A stretch of 64,000 nucleotides of DNA from Litomosoides sigmodontis (Eukaryota > Nematoda > Chromadorea > Rhabditida > Onchocercidae). The translations under genes were made by a program, and so were the position numbers. Where the stretch lies: positions 3,923,317 through 3,987,316 of the forward strand of contig OY718804.1 of assembly GCA_963070105.1 (NCBI GenBank). The letters run 5' to 3'. The notes under the pieces were generated by a model that saw only the letters and a list, made by a program, of their open reading frames with translations, did no database searches and was not told the origin of the DNA. Positions 12,823 through 26,405 of this stretch are shown here, piece after piece (within the stretch, counting starts at the first letter, position 1; the number at the start of each line of letters is the position of its first letter).

Positions 12823-13696
12823 GAATCCCAAATTATTTATTCATAAATTTTTGGTCATCACTGTCGACAGCACACATCAACACTGTTTTGCTACTATCAC
12901 TTTCAACAAACAACAATGTGGGAAAAGTAGCTAGCAATATGACAGTAGCTAATACAGTGTAGCCCAATGAATATTTCAGTAATGCTAACAGCTAACTTAC
13001 CACCACCAATTTAGGAATTGTAATCAAAAATGCATGCGAAGTTCAGAATGATTAGTTGAATACGTGCGTGCGCGTTTCGCATCTTTTTCACACTTATCAG
13101 CAAGCGACAGAGATCCGAAAGAGATGGAGCGGCAGGGAAGGAATACAGTAAATGTTTGCTCGTCTGATCCACCACCTAAGTGTAAGAGTGTAGGAGCTCT
13201 TGCACGCGCACGTATTTTCCAGTCTACCTAAGAAGTAGCTCAAGTAAAGCGTAGCAGGGCAGGAATTTGCTAGGAGCAGCTGCCGCATGATGAAATAAAA
13301 TAACGGAGGGGTAACTGACTATGTATGGTCAAGTGCTAGTTCGCTGGATCTGTGACAGAGGAGGAGGCCTTTGAGATGCTAATGAGAGGAGCGGAAGCTC
13401 TGTCTCTCCTCGCAACCGATTCAGCTAGCGTTTTGCATACTTCGGGCTCACTGCTCAAGTTCTTGTCCTTATCTTCTCAGTGCTTGCTCCTCCGATACTT
13501 CCCACTGCTCTCGACAAGCAAAAATCCATACAAGTATGGATGAAGACAGAGTAAGATGGACAGCGACCTGCTCTTTGTTAGCTTATTAGGAGGAAAATGA
13601 ATAGAAGTTAGAAGTAGTTGGTGTATGAGCGGTGCTGGAAGTTGATAACGACCAGTTCAACAATATTTCAATCCAAAAATTGGAAATCGAAATGAA

Positions 13697-13740
13697 ACGG
13701 AAAGAGAGGGAGAGGGAGAGGGAGAGAGAGAGAGAGGGAG
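13697..13740. repeat. GAGAGG / GA microsatellite
   Basis: Purine-only run of GAGGGA hexamers and GA dinucleotides; encodes an Arg-Glu run in one frame that I regard as an artefact. Confidence 0.9.
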
Positions 13741-14254
13741 ATAAATGGGAGAACAAACTTCATGTTAACATTATTCCTATTTCCGCATATTGCAACCCAC
13801 TAAGGTCATGCTATAAGCTCAAGACAGATAGATATTCAGATGGCAGTACAATAATAAGTGTCTATTTAATAAATAGTGCAAAAGGTCAGAGCCATTCTCC
13901 TTACCAAATGTAAAATGATCGATTAGACAAGTGAAACTGAATGGAACGCTCAAAAGTATGCTCATCTCAGGTAGCCATTTATAGTTAAAAAAAACGAATT
14001 TCATTTATATTTCGACAAGAGCAAGAATTACTAACAACACTGCTTGCAAATAGTAATATCCAACATAGTATGAAATTTTAATTAACGACAAATTAACTTA
14101 TGAATAAGTGAAATGCAGAAAAGGCAGAGGAGAGAGAAGAGTACTTGACGACCAATAGTTAACGGTTCATTTGATGTAATGTGCGCTACCAGAGTGATGA
14201 GCAGCACCTGAGCAATGCTTGATGAGTTACCATCGAAATAGGAAAGGGAAGATG

Positions 14255-14560
14255 GCGTTGGTGGTGGTAGTGGCAGTGGTGGCGGTGGTGCTGCTACTAC
14301 TGCGCCACAATAAGGCTGGCAAGTCTGGAGCTGATGTCAGTGTTGTTGGTGACGAGAAATGGCGACCGAACGAACCATACAAACTTTCATCATCATCACC
14401 ATCACCACCACCACCACCACCACCACCACCATCAGCACCACCAATCACCACCACCACTACCACCACCATCATCACCACCACCACCGCTACCACCACAATC
14501 ACCACCACCACCACCACCACCACCACTACTACTACTACAGCTACTACTACCACCATTGAA
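14255..14560. repeat. Compound triplet repeats: GGT block then long ACC/ATC/ACT block
   Basis: 14255-14305 is GGT-rich with AGT, GGC and GCT variants. 14385-14560 is ATC, then ACC, then ACT units. The two blocks are inverse complements of each other in type, about 80 bp apart. The longest open frames across here (Thr, His, Pro, Val runs) are repeat artefacts on both strands. Confidence 0.95.
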
Positions 14561-14561
14561 A

Positions 14562-14600
14562 GGATGGATGGATGGATGGATGGATGGGTGGGTGGATGGA
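14562..14600. repeat. GGAT tetranucleotide repeat
   Basis: About nine GGAT/GGGT units directly after the ACT block. Confidence 0.9.
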
Positions 14601-14687
14601 CACTCATCACTTCACTGTTCATGTTACCACACAGTATCTCTTTCCTCCACACCGATCGCATCACTAAGACCTCAGCTCGAAACGCAT

Positions 14688-14729
14688 GCGCACACACGCA
14701 CGAACACACCCCCATATATGGCATATGTT

Positions 14730-14770
<41 letters not shown>

Positions 14771-14785
14771 GTGTGTGTGCATACA
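14688..14785. repeat. CA-rich then GT microsatellite pair
   Basis: A CA-rich stretch (14688-14712) is followed, after a short AT-palindromic spacer (TATATGGCATATG), by about 25 GT units with one GCGT break, ending in CATACATACATGTG. The halves are inverse complements. Confidence 0.9.
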
Positions 14786-15519
14786 TACATGTGTTTACGA
14801 GTGTTATATACCAAACATTCAGTCATTCATTCTCCGAGTCTTCCGCTCAAAGAGGTAAGCAAGCGGTTGAGAGCGGAGCTAGCAAATGAAGAAGCATGCG
14901 AGAGAGAGACTAAAGCGGCGATGGAATGTTTTCCATTGCTCGAACTTACTCCGCTCACTTACGTCATCATCTATCGTGACCTCAGCTACTCAACTCCATT
15001 CTGGAAAGGGTCTGAATTAGAAAAAGGAAAGAAGGAAGCGTACGCGAGTGAATGATAAGAGTACGTAGGAATTGCTTAAACAAACAAAAGAAATCATCGA
15101 AGAATTGACATGTATAATTATCGCATCGTTTTTTTCAACAAAAAGCGACGAATGAAAAACCTTCGAAATCTAATTTAGTAGGCAAAAGCAAATTGAACAG
15201 TAAACTGTTACTGTAACAGTTCAGGTAAGTTAGGCGGCAAGTTAAGGTAAGAAAAAAACGTAAAACCTAATTTCTTCAGGAAGGAAGACACAGTGAGAAT
15301 AGTAGTAGTAGTAGTGATAATTTAGGCTAAATTTAGCAAAAGAAAAGAAATTCTCTTGCTGACGGGCTATTGGATATTTTTGACGGAAAAGTGGAATACA
15401 ACGTCGTGTGGTAGCACAGACAACAGCACTCGTGCAGATAATAGGAAAGCAAGGCAAAATGAGTGCTTATTAATTAGCAGTTCAATTGAAACATTGTTCG
15501 TCAACAAAACGCACGGGGC
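14786..15519. other. Intergenic between microsatellites and tRNA gene
   Basis: No gene recognised. A short AGT run occurs at 15300-15315. The TTTT run needed to end the minus-strand tRNA transcript lies at 15506-15509 (AAAA on the plus strand). Confidence 0.5.
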
Positions 15520-15603
15520 TGTCCGCCGCAGGATTCGAACCTGCGCCTACCGAAGTAGAATGCGACCTGAACGCATCGCCTTAGACCGCTCGGCCAGACG
15601 GAC
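15520..15603 (-). tRNA. tRNA-Leu (anticodon CAG)
   Basis: An 84-nt cytosolic type II tRNA on the minus strand. The acceptor stem pairs GTCCGTC with GGCGGAC and leaves discriminator A. The A box reads TGGCCGAGCGG and the B box GGTTCGAATCC. The anticodon stem-loop is ATGCG-TTCAGGT-CGCAT, placing CAG in the seven-base loop. A long variable arm (CTACTTCGGTAG) identifies the leucine class. A run of four T follows about ten bases after the 3' end, fitting an RNA polymerase III terminator. No intron and no encoded CCA, as expected for a nuclear gene. Confidence 0.97.
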
Positions 15604-17859
15604 TATTCGCACGGCCCGCTTCGATGCTTATCTCTTCAATTCCTCACCCAAACTTCCTAAGGGTTAATTACATGGAGTGATGCATTTGTTCCAACATACC
15701 TGTCTCATTAGTAATTAAAAATTGTACTTCCAGAAGAAAGAAGCTTGCGCCTACGCAACCTCATTTTCTCATTCCGCCGTTCCGCTACTCCGCTATTGCG
15801 CAACCAATGATTTGCTCCAGTTGTTTGCACAGTTATTTCTCGAAAAGCTAAAATATAATTTAGTGAGCTCTTGCGCGAGGGAAATTATCCAGTGAATTAG
15901 TTTGTCGAAATTGATGGAGACGAGCACTTCTTCCCGAGCTAAATAAAAGCAAGCATTCAGCGATCACCTCCCAGATAATTTATGATAACCTCTCCTGTCT
16001 CGATGTCGTACGCTTCGGCCAATTCACTATTAAATCACTCATCCGCTAACCTTGTTACGTTTTAAGTTTCCCATTTTGCCGTAGCCAATAAATGCCATCG
16101 CTGTCGTCGCACTTGTTAAACGTAGCACTGCAAAATTTCTCATATCAAATTTTACTCATAGTGGCTCAGTCCCAGTAAGGCTTGTCTTTGTTTCAATTAC
16201 AATTTCCTGGATAGGCAATTTACTGCTGCTAATTTTTTAATTAATTAGACTCATTTTGCAATTCATTAATACCTTTCTCCCAACACACATGCTAGTTAAT
16301 ATTATCAAATAGAAATGAATTGACAAAAATTTCATCTAATGCTTAATTTGCCATGTCGCTGGAACAGTGTGGCAGGTAAGTCAAATTACCAGTGCAGCTT
16401 TTTAAACGGATATTTTACAGAAAGAGTGTTCGTCAGTTTAGTGAAAGTTGGATAACCTAAAATAAATAGACTAATAACTGTCATTACATCACTTCTCTCC
16501 CTCACATTCCTATCATTTTATTATTTTTCATAATAATTAATGTTCAATTGACTGTCCTCTTTGAATGAGACTAATCCAATCATCAATTTTAATTTGCCAT
16601 TCTCGTAAAGTGCTGTCTTGTCATTGGTGCCCGAAACATTTTTTGGATTTATTTATTTGTTATTATAATTTTTGTTTTAGCATTTTAGTTTCAGTTTTTT
16701 TAATTAGTTTTAATATTTTAATTATTTTATACTTCAGAATTGTTTATCGTCTTCATCAAAAGTGATGTTGCAAGAATGGAAGGGTCAGTTCTAGGATTGT
16801 CGTTGTTGTTGTAAATAAAGCGAATTTCAAATAATGAATTTTGCTAATAAGGCAAATAAGGTCTTGTTGAAATAGCCAGTAACTTTATTGCTATCAATTT
16901 TTGTTCCTTAAAATAAGTGAAATAATGATGCATTATTAGCAGTCGTTTAACAAAGTCGTGCACACTGAAGTAATGCTATGATAGAATGCTGCATTTGTTG
17001 AATTTGAAAATTTTAAGAACCTCAACTATCTTGATATTAACTTAATGATTTCAGAAGCAAAAAGGTAAGGGCAAAGTTCAAATTACTAAATTTTATAATT
17101 GATTTATTGCAGAATTGTTTTATGATTGGTGACATTTCATCTATCTGAATGCGTCCTAATTAGTTTAAAGTTTTTGAACACGTAAAGAGCATCAGCTATT
17201 TTATCAAAACATCGAAGATGTCAACTTATCAGTTACCAATAGTAGAATGGAATAAGCGTTTTTGTTCTTTTTTCTGCAAAGTTTGAGTTAACTCTTCTTA
17301 ATAATTCTCGGTAGCAAGAATTAGAGGTCAGATATTCTTCAAAATTTTTTAACAAAAAACTGAAAATCTGTATTTAAGGATCTGCAATATATTAAGGAAA
17401 TTTATCAATCTTCGTGTACCAATCGTCATCAATGAACTAATCAAAATTGTTTTCTTTCCAAATAATTTGGAAGAAGTGATACTCAACTGCTCACTGTAAC
17501 CATATAGTAATTTCTATGAAACATTTAAACCATGAAAAATTGAACGCTAAATATTCTTTTCACTTCATTGTTTCTTTGGAAACAATTAGGTAAGTTATTG
17601 TACGCAAACATTTGAAAATTACTAGAAGAAAATAGTAGCTGATGAATTTACATGACGCTGTTTGACTTCTCTATGTTGAAGTCAAGATATAAATTCCATT
17701 AAATAATTATCTACTTTTGCATATTAATTATCTTTTTGAAAGCAAATTTATTTATATTTCAAGCATTCAAGGAACATGAAAACGATACTAATCTAACTAT
17801 ATTCCATTTCAATTCAGTTAAATTCTTCAAACGAATAAATAAATAAAGTTATTTTTTTT

Positions 17860-17988
17860 TCAATCTTCAGTGTCATCACCGAAATCATTAATCATAATTT
17901 TTGTTGAACTTGTCGTTTGCATCTGACATTCATTGATGTACCGCATTCTCCCAGCGGATAGACCGTCCAGCAACAATCTAAAAATGCT
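17860..17988 (-). other. Candidate terminal exon, no family recognised
   Basis: On the minus strand an acceptor-like CATTTTTAG is followed by about 42 open codons, beginning LLLDGLSAGRMRYINECQ and ending in an acidic NDFGDDTED before a stop. The composition is more protein-like than its surroundings, but I find no upstream exon in phase. It may be a real last exon of an unseen gene or chance. Confidence 0.2.
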
Positions 17989-19149
17989 TTTGATTGATGT
18001 CAATAAGTTAGCAGATAGACAGTTTTGAAAATGTGAAATATTTTCCATCAAAATATAGAAAATAACAGCGAAAATAATAGCACTCATTCATCTTATTAAT
18101 TCTTTAAGTAGACGTAAGTTGAAATAAAACAAAAAATACTTCATGCAATTATGACGAAAAGTTTGACTTTTTCGTGTAAAGGATTCGTTATCAGTCGCCG
18201 TAATCGCCGCATTTTAACTTTAAATTTAAAAGTGACAGAAGCAGTGCAAAGTGCTGTATTAGTGCTAAATGCTCCGGAGGATCACCATACTGTAGCGACA
18301 GTAATTTTATCAGATAATAGTTTGAAATCTACAATATAATACGTTAATATGAAATTAATTAACACTTATAACTATTATTTAGCACTACTGTTATAATTCT
18401 CGGCTCTGTTCTACTTTATGGGCAGGACTGGACATGAAATCGAACTCGACAAAGATCATGCTACAATCACTTGAACTAAAATAAAAATGCAAACTGAGTA
18501 AAGTGAAAAAAGAAAAGATCAAAACAATCCCTAGACCAAAATTTATGGATAGTGGTTTTTTTTAAAAAAATAGACTGCGTCAAATTAAAATTAATTGAAA
18601 TTTTTCCCCATTTGTTACATTGATGTTCAAGAGCTTTTACATTACTACTTCTTGAGGAAAATAGTTTAAAAAGGAAATTAATTCTTTTCGTATGCCAAAT
18701 TACAAATTACAAATTAAGTTGTTGGCCATATTCTTCGATATACTTTTTCTTCATTACTACTATTTACTTGATCAGTAAATTTAAAAAGTAAGCATCCATT
18801 GGACTGTGAAACCTTAGATATTTAAAATTTTCAAAACTTGCAACAGAAGCAGCACAACGGAAGGAAAGTTATTATTAATTTTGTTTTGCAATATTTTGAA
18901 TTTGAATTTTTTAATTTAATTTATGTTTGATGCTTGGCTGCTGAAATTCTCTATCTTTCACTAATTATTCCATACTGTTGCAATAAATTGTTTTATGAAA
19001 AAATTTGTAGGTGGGAATGCACTAAAAATAATGAACAGAAATTGCGAAAAAAAAATGTATTTCAGAAACGCAAACCGTAAGATAACTTTTTATCTGCAAC
19101 TTCACTTCTAAATAGTTTTTTGAAATTAAAACATATCACAAACATTCGA

Positions 19150-19372
19150 GGGGGAATATGATTTGTTTGATGATAATGATAGCTTGGCAGCTAATTTAAC
19201 ACCCGAAGAATTAAAAGCTTGACGATTAGTGGCAGATGAAGACGAGTTTTACCGTGCTTACAATGTGCGCTTAAACCTTTCATACTTTAAGAAAACGAGT
19301 TTCGTTTTGTTTCTATACTAGAAGTAAGACAGGGAGAACTTTCTGGAAAATTCGTTAATCATCCCTCATCAG
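19150..19372 (+). pseudogene. Possible gene relic, acidic protein fragment with in-frame stop
   Basis: One plus-strand frame reads EGEYDLFDDNDSLAANLTPE and then EELKA, hits TGA at about 19220, and goes on as RLVADEDEFYRAYNVRLN in the same frame. A second exon-like piece follows at about 19322-19371 (VRQGELSGKFVNHPSS between AG and GT). The acidic, helix-rich text on both sides of the stop looks like protein rather than chance. It faintly recalls the N-terminal region of tropomodulin-like proteins, but I cannot assign a family. Selenocysteine or a terminal exon are less likely alternatives. Confidence 0.3.
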
Positions 19373-22300
19373 GTACACATTCTAAATTTCTAAACATATT
19401 TCGTAAGTTATTTAATTTTTAGTCACTGCGTACACCTTTCCGCAAATGACAAATCAATAAATGTTGAGTTGATCAACTAATTTGATAATTTGCGTACATA
19501 TGACTGAATAATGGAATCACAAATGCGGATGTATTGATTTCGGAAGTAAAAGTTACTGCTAAAATATTGCAATTAGTCAATTACCAATCAATCAATCAAT
19601 ACAGGCAACGAACTGTAATTATTAGCAAAACAACTTTTGAGCAATTTTCTAAACTAACTTTGAAAATAAAATTTCTCGAGAAAAAAGAGTAAATTTGAAA
19701 AATTTACCGAAAATTTCCAAAAATGCTGAATTACATCATTCAGTTAAGAAAGAAAAAAAATAAGCAAACTTTGAAGAAAAATTTTTTCGTCCTTTTTTTT
19801 GCGTTAGAAAATGGTAAATTTAGGAAGTAATTTGATCGCGCTTACTTCAGTGTGGATTTGTCAGCTAAGTGCTTCACTGAATTTAGCTAGAAAAAAAGAT
19901 GAAATGCATTGTTGGCAAAAATGAAATATGAAGATGAGCTTATTTCTCAATAACCGATTCTTGACAATGCTAATTGAATTTTCAGAGAGGAAGTTTGAAT
20001 AAATTGAAATTTTTCAATTTCTCAAACTTAAAAAAAAAACGTCTGGAAGAGCGAAAACGTTTACGCTCACAAATAACTCACTAGCTTTTCCAAGACAGTT
20101 ACTTCCTGTATTATACACATATAATCGTTTAGAAATGTTTATTTTTAATTTGTTACTATCATTCCTCAATTTGAATATTCTGCTCGAATCGTGCAGCAAT
20201 CTAAATAAATCTTAAAACGTGATTTTGCTGAAAGAACTGAACTGTTCGACAACTTTCATTATCTTAAAATTTTCCTTTTTTTACTGCCTCATTTTAATAA
20301 AATTTAGAAATACACAAGAATGAACTATTTTCACATTCGTAATTTAATCCATTAATTAGATGCTAAATGGAGCTCTGTTGACAGCGTAAAAAATTAGGAA
20401 TTAGTAGAAAAATGAAGTTGAGGATTTGCTTTCGACCACTAAACAAGCCGACTTTTTATTTTATAATGGAATTTACATTACTATTCAAAAGCAATCATTA
20501 AGGACGAGGAGAAAAAATGAGTGAATTATTTGTTTGTTTATATTCAAAGACATCAAATCGATTTTAACTTAACACTTATCAGAGATGACTTAATCTATTA
20601 TTACTTTCCGCCCTCTTAATTTGTGCTATTCCTTTTCACTTGTCTTTTACCCGTTCCCTCTACTGCCCTTCATTTATTTATTTTAATTTATCAAACTTAT
20701 TCGATTTCCACCAAATATATCCCTTACATGCAAAAATGCAAATATATAACGAATTCAAGTGAACAAATAACATAGTTTGAAAACTTTTATTTAACCTGTA
20801 AATTTGTTCCTTTACATCACACAAAGGTTAAAGGTGAGACAATCGATGGGTCTGGTCACTGCATCATTACATTGCACTACTATGATGCACATAGTCGTAA
20901 AAATCCTCCTTTTATTTTGCACAAAAAAATCCAAAACGTATTTTATTAGAATTTTTTTCCCTAATTAATTAGTTCATTAATTCGTTGAAGAAGCAATTTC
21001 ATTAATCAATCAATAAATTGTACTCTCAAATAAAATATTCCACTACACTCACTCTGTCTCTCTCTTTTTTGTCATTGCATGTTTTCAATTTCCGCTATTT
21101 ATTCACCTGACAAGCCTTAGTCCACAATTTTGACAGCCTTCCATTTATATCACAGAATAATAATTTATTTCCTTTTTTCCTTTTCACATTTCGTTCACAC
21201 ATTTTTGCTTCAAATTTTTGAAGAAATACTATTAATTGATCAAATGGAATTATTAACGCTCAATTACCATCAACAACGAAGAATGAGAGTATTTATTTTA
21301 AAGAAATAAAAAATACAAATTACATTTCCACTTCTGTCTCATTCAATTTGGAAGGAAGACAGGTGATAGGAATTCATACAAGTTCGTTGTCCAATGTTGA
21401 AATTATCATTTTATTAGATTTAAGCAGTGCTTTTAGGTGCTACTTTTAAATTAATACAAATTTTCATTTACAACATTTAGTAATTAATCTCTCGCTTTAA
21501 TACAAATTTTTATGAATTTTTTTAATTAAAAATTGCGCTTTTTTAGTTATCGTAAATTTCGAAAATTTATTGTGGTATTTGCTATACACTTTTTTTTAAA
21601 GCAGATAATTTAAGGGAGCAATTTTTTGGCATGCTTAAAAATAAAGTTATCAAAAAATGCAACACTATGTAGCTTATTACAACATCACAAGGAAAAACAG
21701 AACAAACATATTTTAGACAAAAAATTCCTAAGCTAACATATTTGATTTTTCACTGAAATTAATTGCAGTCGTTGAAGGACAAACAAAAAGAATTGGACGT
21801 TTTAATAAACATATAATAAAACTTAAATTAGTATCATATATTTAATAATAATGAATTTATAACAGAATTACATTAGAATGTATGAACCAAAATTTAACAT
21901 AATTTTTGAAGGAATATTTGTACGTCAAAATAAAAAATATCTTTAAACTCTTCCACTTCCAATAATTCATTTCATTTAATCGTTCAGCCGTCTAAAATTA
22001 TTTGCAAATAGTTTATTCAGTCACAGGCAAATATATACGAAGTGAAAAAAAAACGAAATGGATGTAATTTCAAAAAATGGGGCTAAACAAATTTTACGAG
22101 AGGAAAGCTAAAAGATTATTTTTGCAGTTCGATTTTTCTAAAATTTTAGCACTTATTACTTTCATCTTTTTTTCGTCTTACGTAATTGCTTCATGTCTAT
22201 GCAGACTATTCCTAATTTTACTCATTTTGAAATTCCCACCATCCCACTCTCCCGAAATTGATTCAGTCATTTCAGTGCTGTTCGAAAAAAAAAGCTTGAA

Positions 22301-23730
22301 GAGTAAGAGTGAAAGAAATTGGCGATACACTGATTGCTTGAAAAGCACCACCTTCCAATGTCAGAAAGCAGCTGATAGATTGAAGGTTTAACGGTCAGCG
22401 ATGTGACCACAATGCAATTAATCCATATCATTAAATTCCGAAACACCAATGGCGTTTCATGCTTGAAGCTTCCACATTACAGTCCACATTACATCATCGC
22501 TAGCTTTCAGTTTGATTATCATAGTTGATAAATCCAGCGGAGGAGCAAAATATAACTGTCAAAACAATATGCAAATGAAGGTGTCGTACGCAGCGTGCAG
22601 TTGTTAAAGCAAAATTAATTCAAATAATCCATTTCCTATTTGCCTGTATTGCAGTTTTGCATTTTTTTAATTTCATTTCCCATAATTTGCTGCAACATAA
22701 TATGTTGCAGGATAAGTTATAAACCTTGTTACTATTATTTTGTTTATTCAAAAATGTTACTAATTTATACAGCAAGTTTTTTAACGCTGAAAAATTAATT
22801 TCTTTAATGAATTTAAAGACTGAAAATCCTAGTATAAAGGAGTTTAAAATTTGTGTGTGTGATTATATAAACAAAATTCAGCTAATCATTTTGCGTAAAA
22901 ATTCGAAAATTGTTATTGGAATGAAGGCTTTTCAACAAACGATCGATTCCATCTAATTAATTCATTAATAATGAAAAGTTATTTTAAAAGAATTTATTAC
23001 TTACACAACAAAGCACAATGAAATGAGTTGACCAGTGAAATTCCTAATATTTTTTGCAATCATAAAATTTATTTTTGGTGCTATAAAAAATTATGATACC
23101 TTTATAAAATTGTGAGGGCATTATCACCTTTATACTTTTATACCTTATAAAAAATTATAAGTACTTTTATTGTGGGTAGAGAAGAATTCGCTTTTGCTAA
23201 AAATTTATCAAAAATTATTTCCCAGGAGAAAACGGATTATGAGGGAAAATCTAAATTGTGAGGAAATTTTCATTTGTAACAAAGAAAAAATAAAAAATAA
23301 ATAGCCCTGCAGATTGATTCCTTCTCTTCCCCAATTCTCATCCCAAATTGCCATATCCATGTCTTCTGGCGCAGTAGGAGTAAGTGAAAATGAATGAGAA
23401 GTTGAAAATTCATTTCAGAACTTTCTCTCTCCTTCATCCCTCCAACGCTGTAGCATTTATGTGAACTGAAGTGAAAGTGCGAAAGTTATCATTGTTAGTC
23501 GCTGAAGTGATTTATCAGTGTTTAAAACATTTGAACACTTTTAAATGATTGATTTTTGAAAACTGCTATTGTTGCTCTTATCTCCTCACTCACTCGCTTT
23601 CTCTCTTTTTCATTAATTCTTAACAATTCTTTAAATAAATTACAAATGTTATCACTATCCCTTCACCTTCCTCCATGTACCATCATTATCACTATCATAA
23701 TTGTCATTATCACTTTCCTTTTCTGCTATT

Positions 23731-23860
<130 letters not shown>

Positions 23861-26355
23861 GTTATCAACATTCTTTCATATATTTCGATTATTGGTGAAA
23901 TGAGCGACCAGAACTTTACTTGCTCAGTACTTCACTCTACAAGTATCGTGGGAAAGAGGATAATCAAGAAGTGTTAGAAGTTAACTTTTCAAATTTTAAA
24001 ATGATAAGAAATGAAGTGGAGGAAAAAGCAAAAAGAAAGGAAGGAAATAACGAGCAATCGGAAAAGGGAATAATTTTTTAGCGAAAGGAAAAACTTTGAA
24101 ATAAGTACTATCAAAATTTTGTTAATTTTATTTCATTTTTTTGCTTTTTGCGTTTCTTTCATCCGACAATGATTGGATAGATCATTTCACATAGCTATCA
24201 ATTACATCAAATTTCAGCGAAATGAATCAAAACGTTTGCGCTATGCGATTTGACATTTGCTGCAAAACACTGTAATATTTGCAATTCTGCTGTAGCCGTT
24301 AAATTTATGTACGGTAGAGAAATGTTATGGTAACAAAAAACACGGAATACGATATATGTGTGAAGAAAAAAATGGTTAGTATTTATTGTGGTAGTAATTT
24401 TGTGACAGAAATTTCCTTGCAAATTTGGACAATTAATTAATTTAACATTTGATAATATGTGTTTGCAAATTAATCAGATGCTAATTTCACATGCGCTATT
24501 GTAGTTAGCAGATCGTATTACATCATAAGTTGCGCTTGACGAGGAAAATAATTGCAATATCACAAGCATGCCTTTCACACTTCTGTGATTCAAATTATCA
24601 ACCAACTGATAAATGATTACTATTTCCCTCTTTCAACAACTTTTTAAACTTCCATTCTCACAACTGCATGCAACGATGTGATGCAACTGTGTGAAATGAC
24701 CAGATATTATTTCTTTGCTAGCAGTCGAAACGCCGCGCACTTCAATGACAGAAATGGTTGGTGATTGTTTGAAAATTTTTGAATTGCTTTTGATTCCACG
24801 TGTTAAAACAGAAATTATGCAATGAATTCAAGCATTTCACATCACTTCTTACTCCGACAAATTTTATAATTTCTTTTAAGCTTAAAAAAATAGGGTTTTT
24901 TTATTCTTGCTAAAATTTTTTCATCATTTAATGATGAAAATTATTGTATAATTAATTAATTATTTAAATATAATTAATTGAATGAGAACATTTTCCCTGT
25001 TTACAGTTACAGTTAATAAATTAATGCCACAATTCTTTTTCTTAACTCTCTAAAATATAATTTGTCACGAATTTGAACTTACATCTCCTTAATAGCTCAA
25101 AAATTTAAACTTAATAGCTTCGAAAATGCAACGCAAATTCAGTTTCCTTTTATTGGCATTTATTGCAAAGTTAAAGCTTGTCGTAATTTAAAAATATACG
25201 ACTTATTTCAAATGATATTTCAACATACAAGAGTTTTAGGAACTAAAAATAGCTGTGAGATAAAATTTTTTCACGTACAGTATCGTGTAATTTCTCGAAA
25301 TAATTTTTTTTCCTTAAAAAGTATTATTGCTGTCTAAATGCTAATGCTAATATTATAATAATATCTGGTCAGTGTGTTTTACATTTAAATATTTTGTTTA
25401 AATTACTTTTAATTTAGGTGCTACTATTTTAGTTCGCTGCATTTAATTTAACAATAACTATCATTTCAATATTTTACTCAGTGCAAGCAAGCGTTACCGT
25501 ACTGCTTTACTATTAATCGTTTTTGTGTGCGTTATTTATCCTAAAATTTGATTATCTTTTGCGCAGATCGGTTCTTTTTCCTTCCCGACAGCGCAGATTT
25601 ATGATTTTTCTTTTGGGATGGAAATTTTTTCAGTTGTAATTGCTGAACGAAGGAAGGTCTGTGATGAAAATTATGTTAGGAAGAAATACTAAAAAATATT
25701 GTACTAGAATGCTTGTAATATGAAAAATAAAATTAATTTTTAGAATAATTTTTAGCAAAAATTCTCAAAAATATTCTATGACGTTAAATATTTTTATTGA
25801 AAGTTTTTTACCTAAAATTTGCAAGAATAAAATTGAATTTTCCTCACCTGCAAGTTCAGTTTACAAATTTCAGCATTTAAATTTTTTGAAATAATCTTCT
25901 CAACAAAAATATAATAACATTTTTTGCTTATTCGTATTGAAAACAAAAAGTTTCAGAATTCACTGATAACTGAAATTGCCACCAAATTGATGTGAACATT
26001 TTAACTCCCAAAATGTGCTAAATTCTCCGTTTGAATATTTTAATTTTAATTTGTAAGAATTGCTATCACTTCAATTGCTTACTTTATTACTCTAAAAAAG
26101 AAAGCAATAAGAAATGTAAAATAATAATGGTAATTTGTGAAATGCTCCTCAACCCAAAATTAATTACTCTCAACCTGTTGCAATTGATGGGACAAATCGG
26201 TAGCGCAGCCTGCCTTCCTACAAGAACCTATCAGCAACATTTCACCGACAATGCAACACTTTCAAATCAAAATTTCAATTGTTGAATGGGAGAGCATAGC
26301 TTTGTGAAATAAATAATTCTTCCACTTCTAAAACTTTCCTTGCTAATCATGAAAA

Positions 26356-26399
26356 TACACGCACATGCACACACGCACACGCACACACACACACACGCA
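26356..26399. repeat. CA microsatellite
   Basis: CA dinucleotides with several CG and TG interruptions, ending seven bases before the 31-bp inverted repeat. Confidence 0.9.
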
Positions 26400-26405
26400 A
26401 ATGCA

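Larger units (their letters stand above)
12176..14218. other. Intergenic, repeat-studded, no gene seen
   Basis: Apart from the triplet array at 12415-12549, the CT run at 12799-12822 and the GA-rich run near 13.7 kb, the sequence is unremarkable. Short open frames carry no recognisable domain. Confidence 0.5.
15604..23730. other. AT-rich gene-poor stretch, first part
   Basis: Eight kilobases without a convincing gene. Exon-like fragments on the plus strand around 18.15-18.34 and 19.15-19.37 kb and on the minus strand at 17860-17988 are treated separately. A short CT run precedes 21070. No tRNA, rRNA or recognisable snRNA was seen. It could in part be a distal regulatory region or introns of a gene I failed to see. 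Confidence 0.5.

Noticed and set aside
14219..15055. 278-codon plus-strand frame and overlapping 199- and 174-codon frames
   Set aside because: They translate triplet, tetranucleotide and GT repeats; several frames are open at once, as expected for such repeats.
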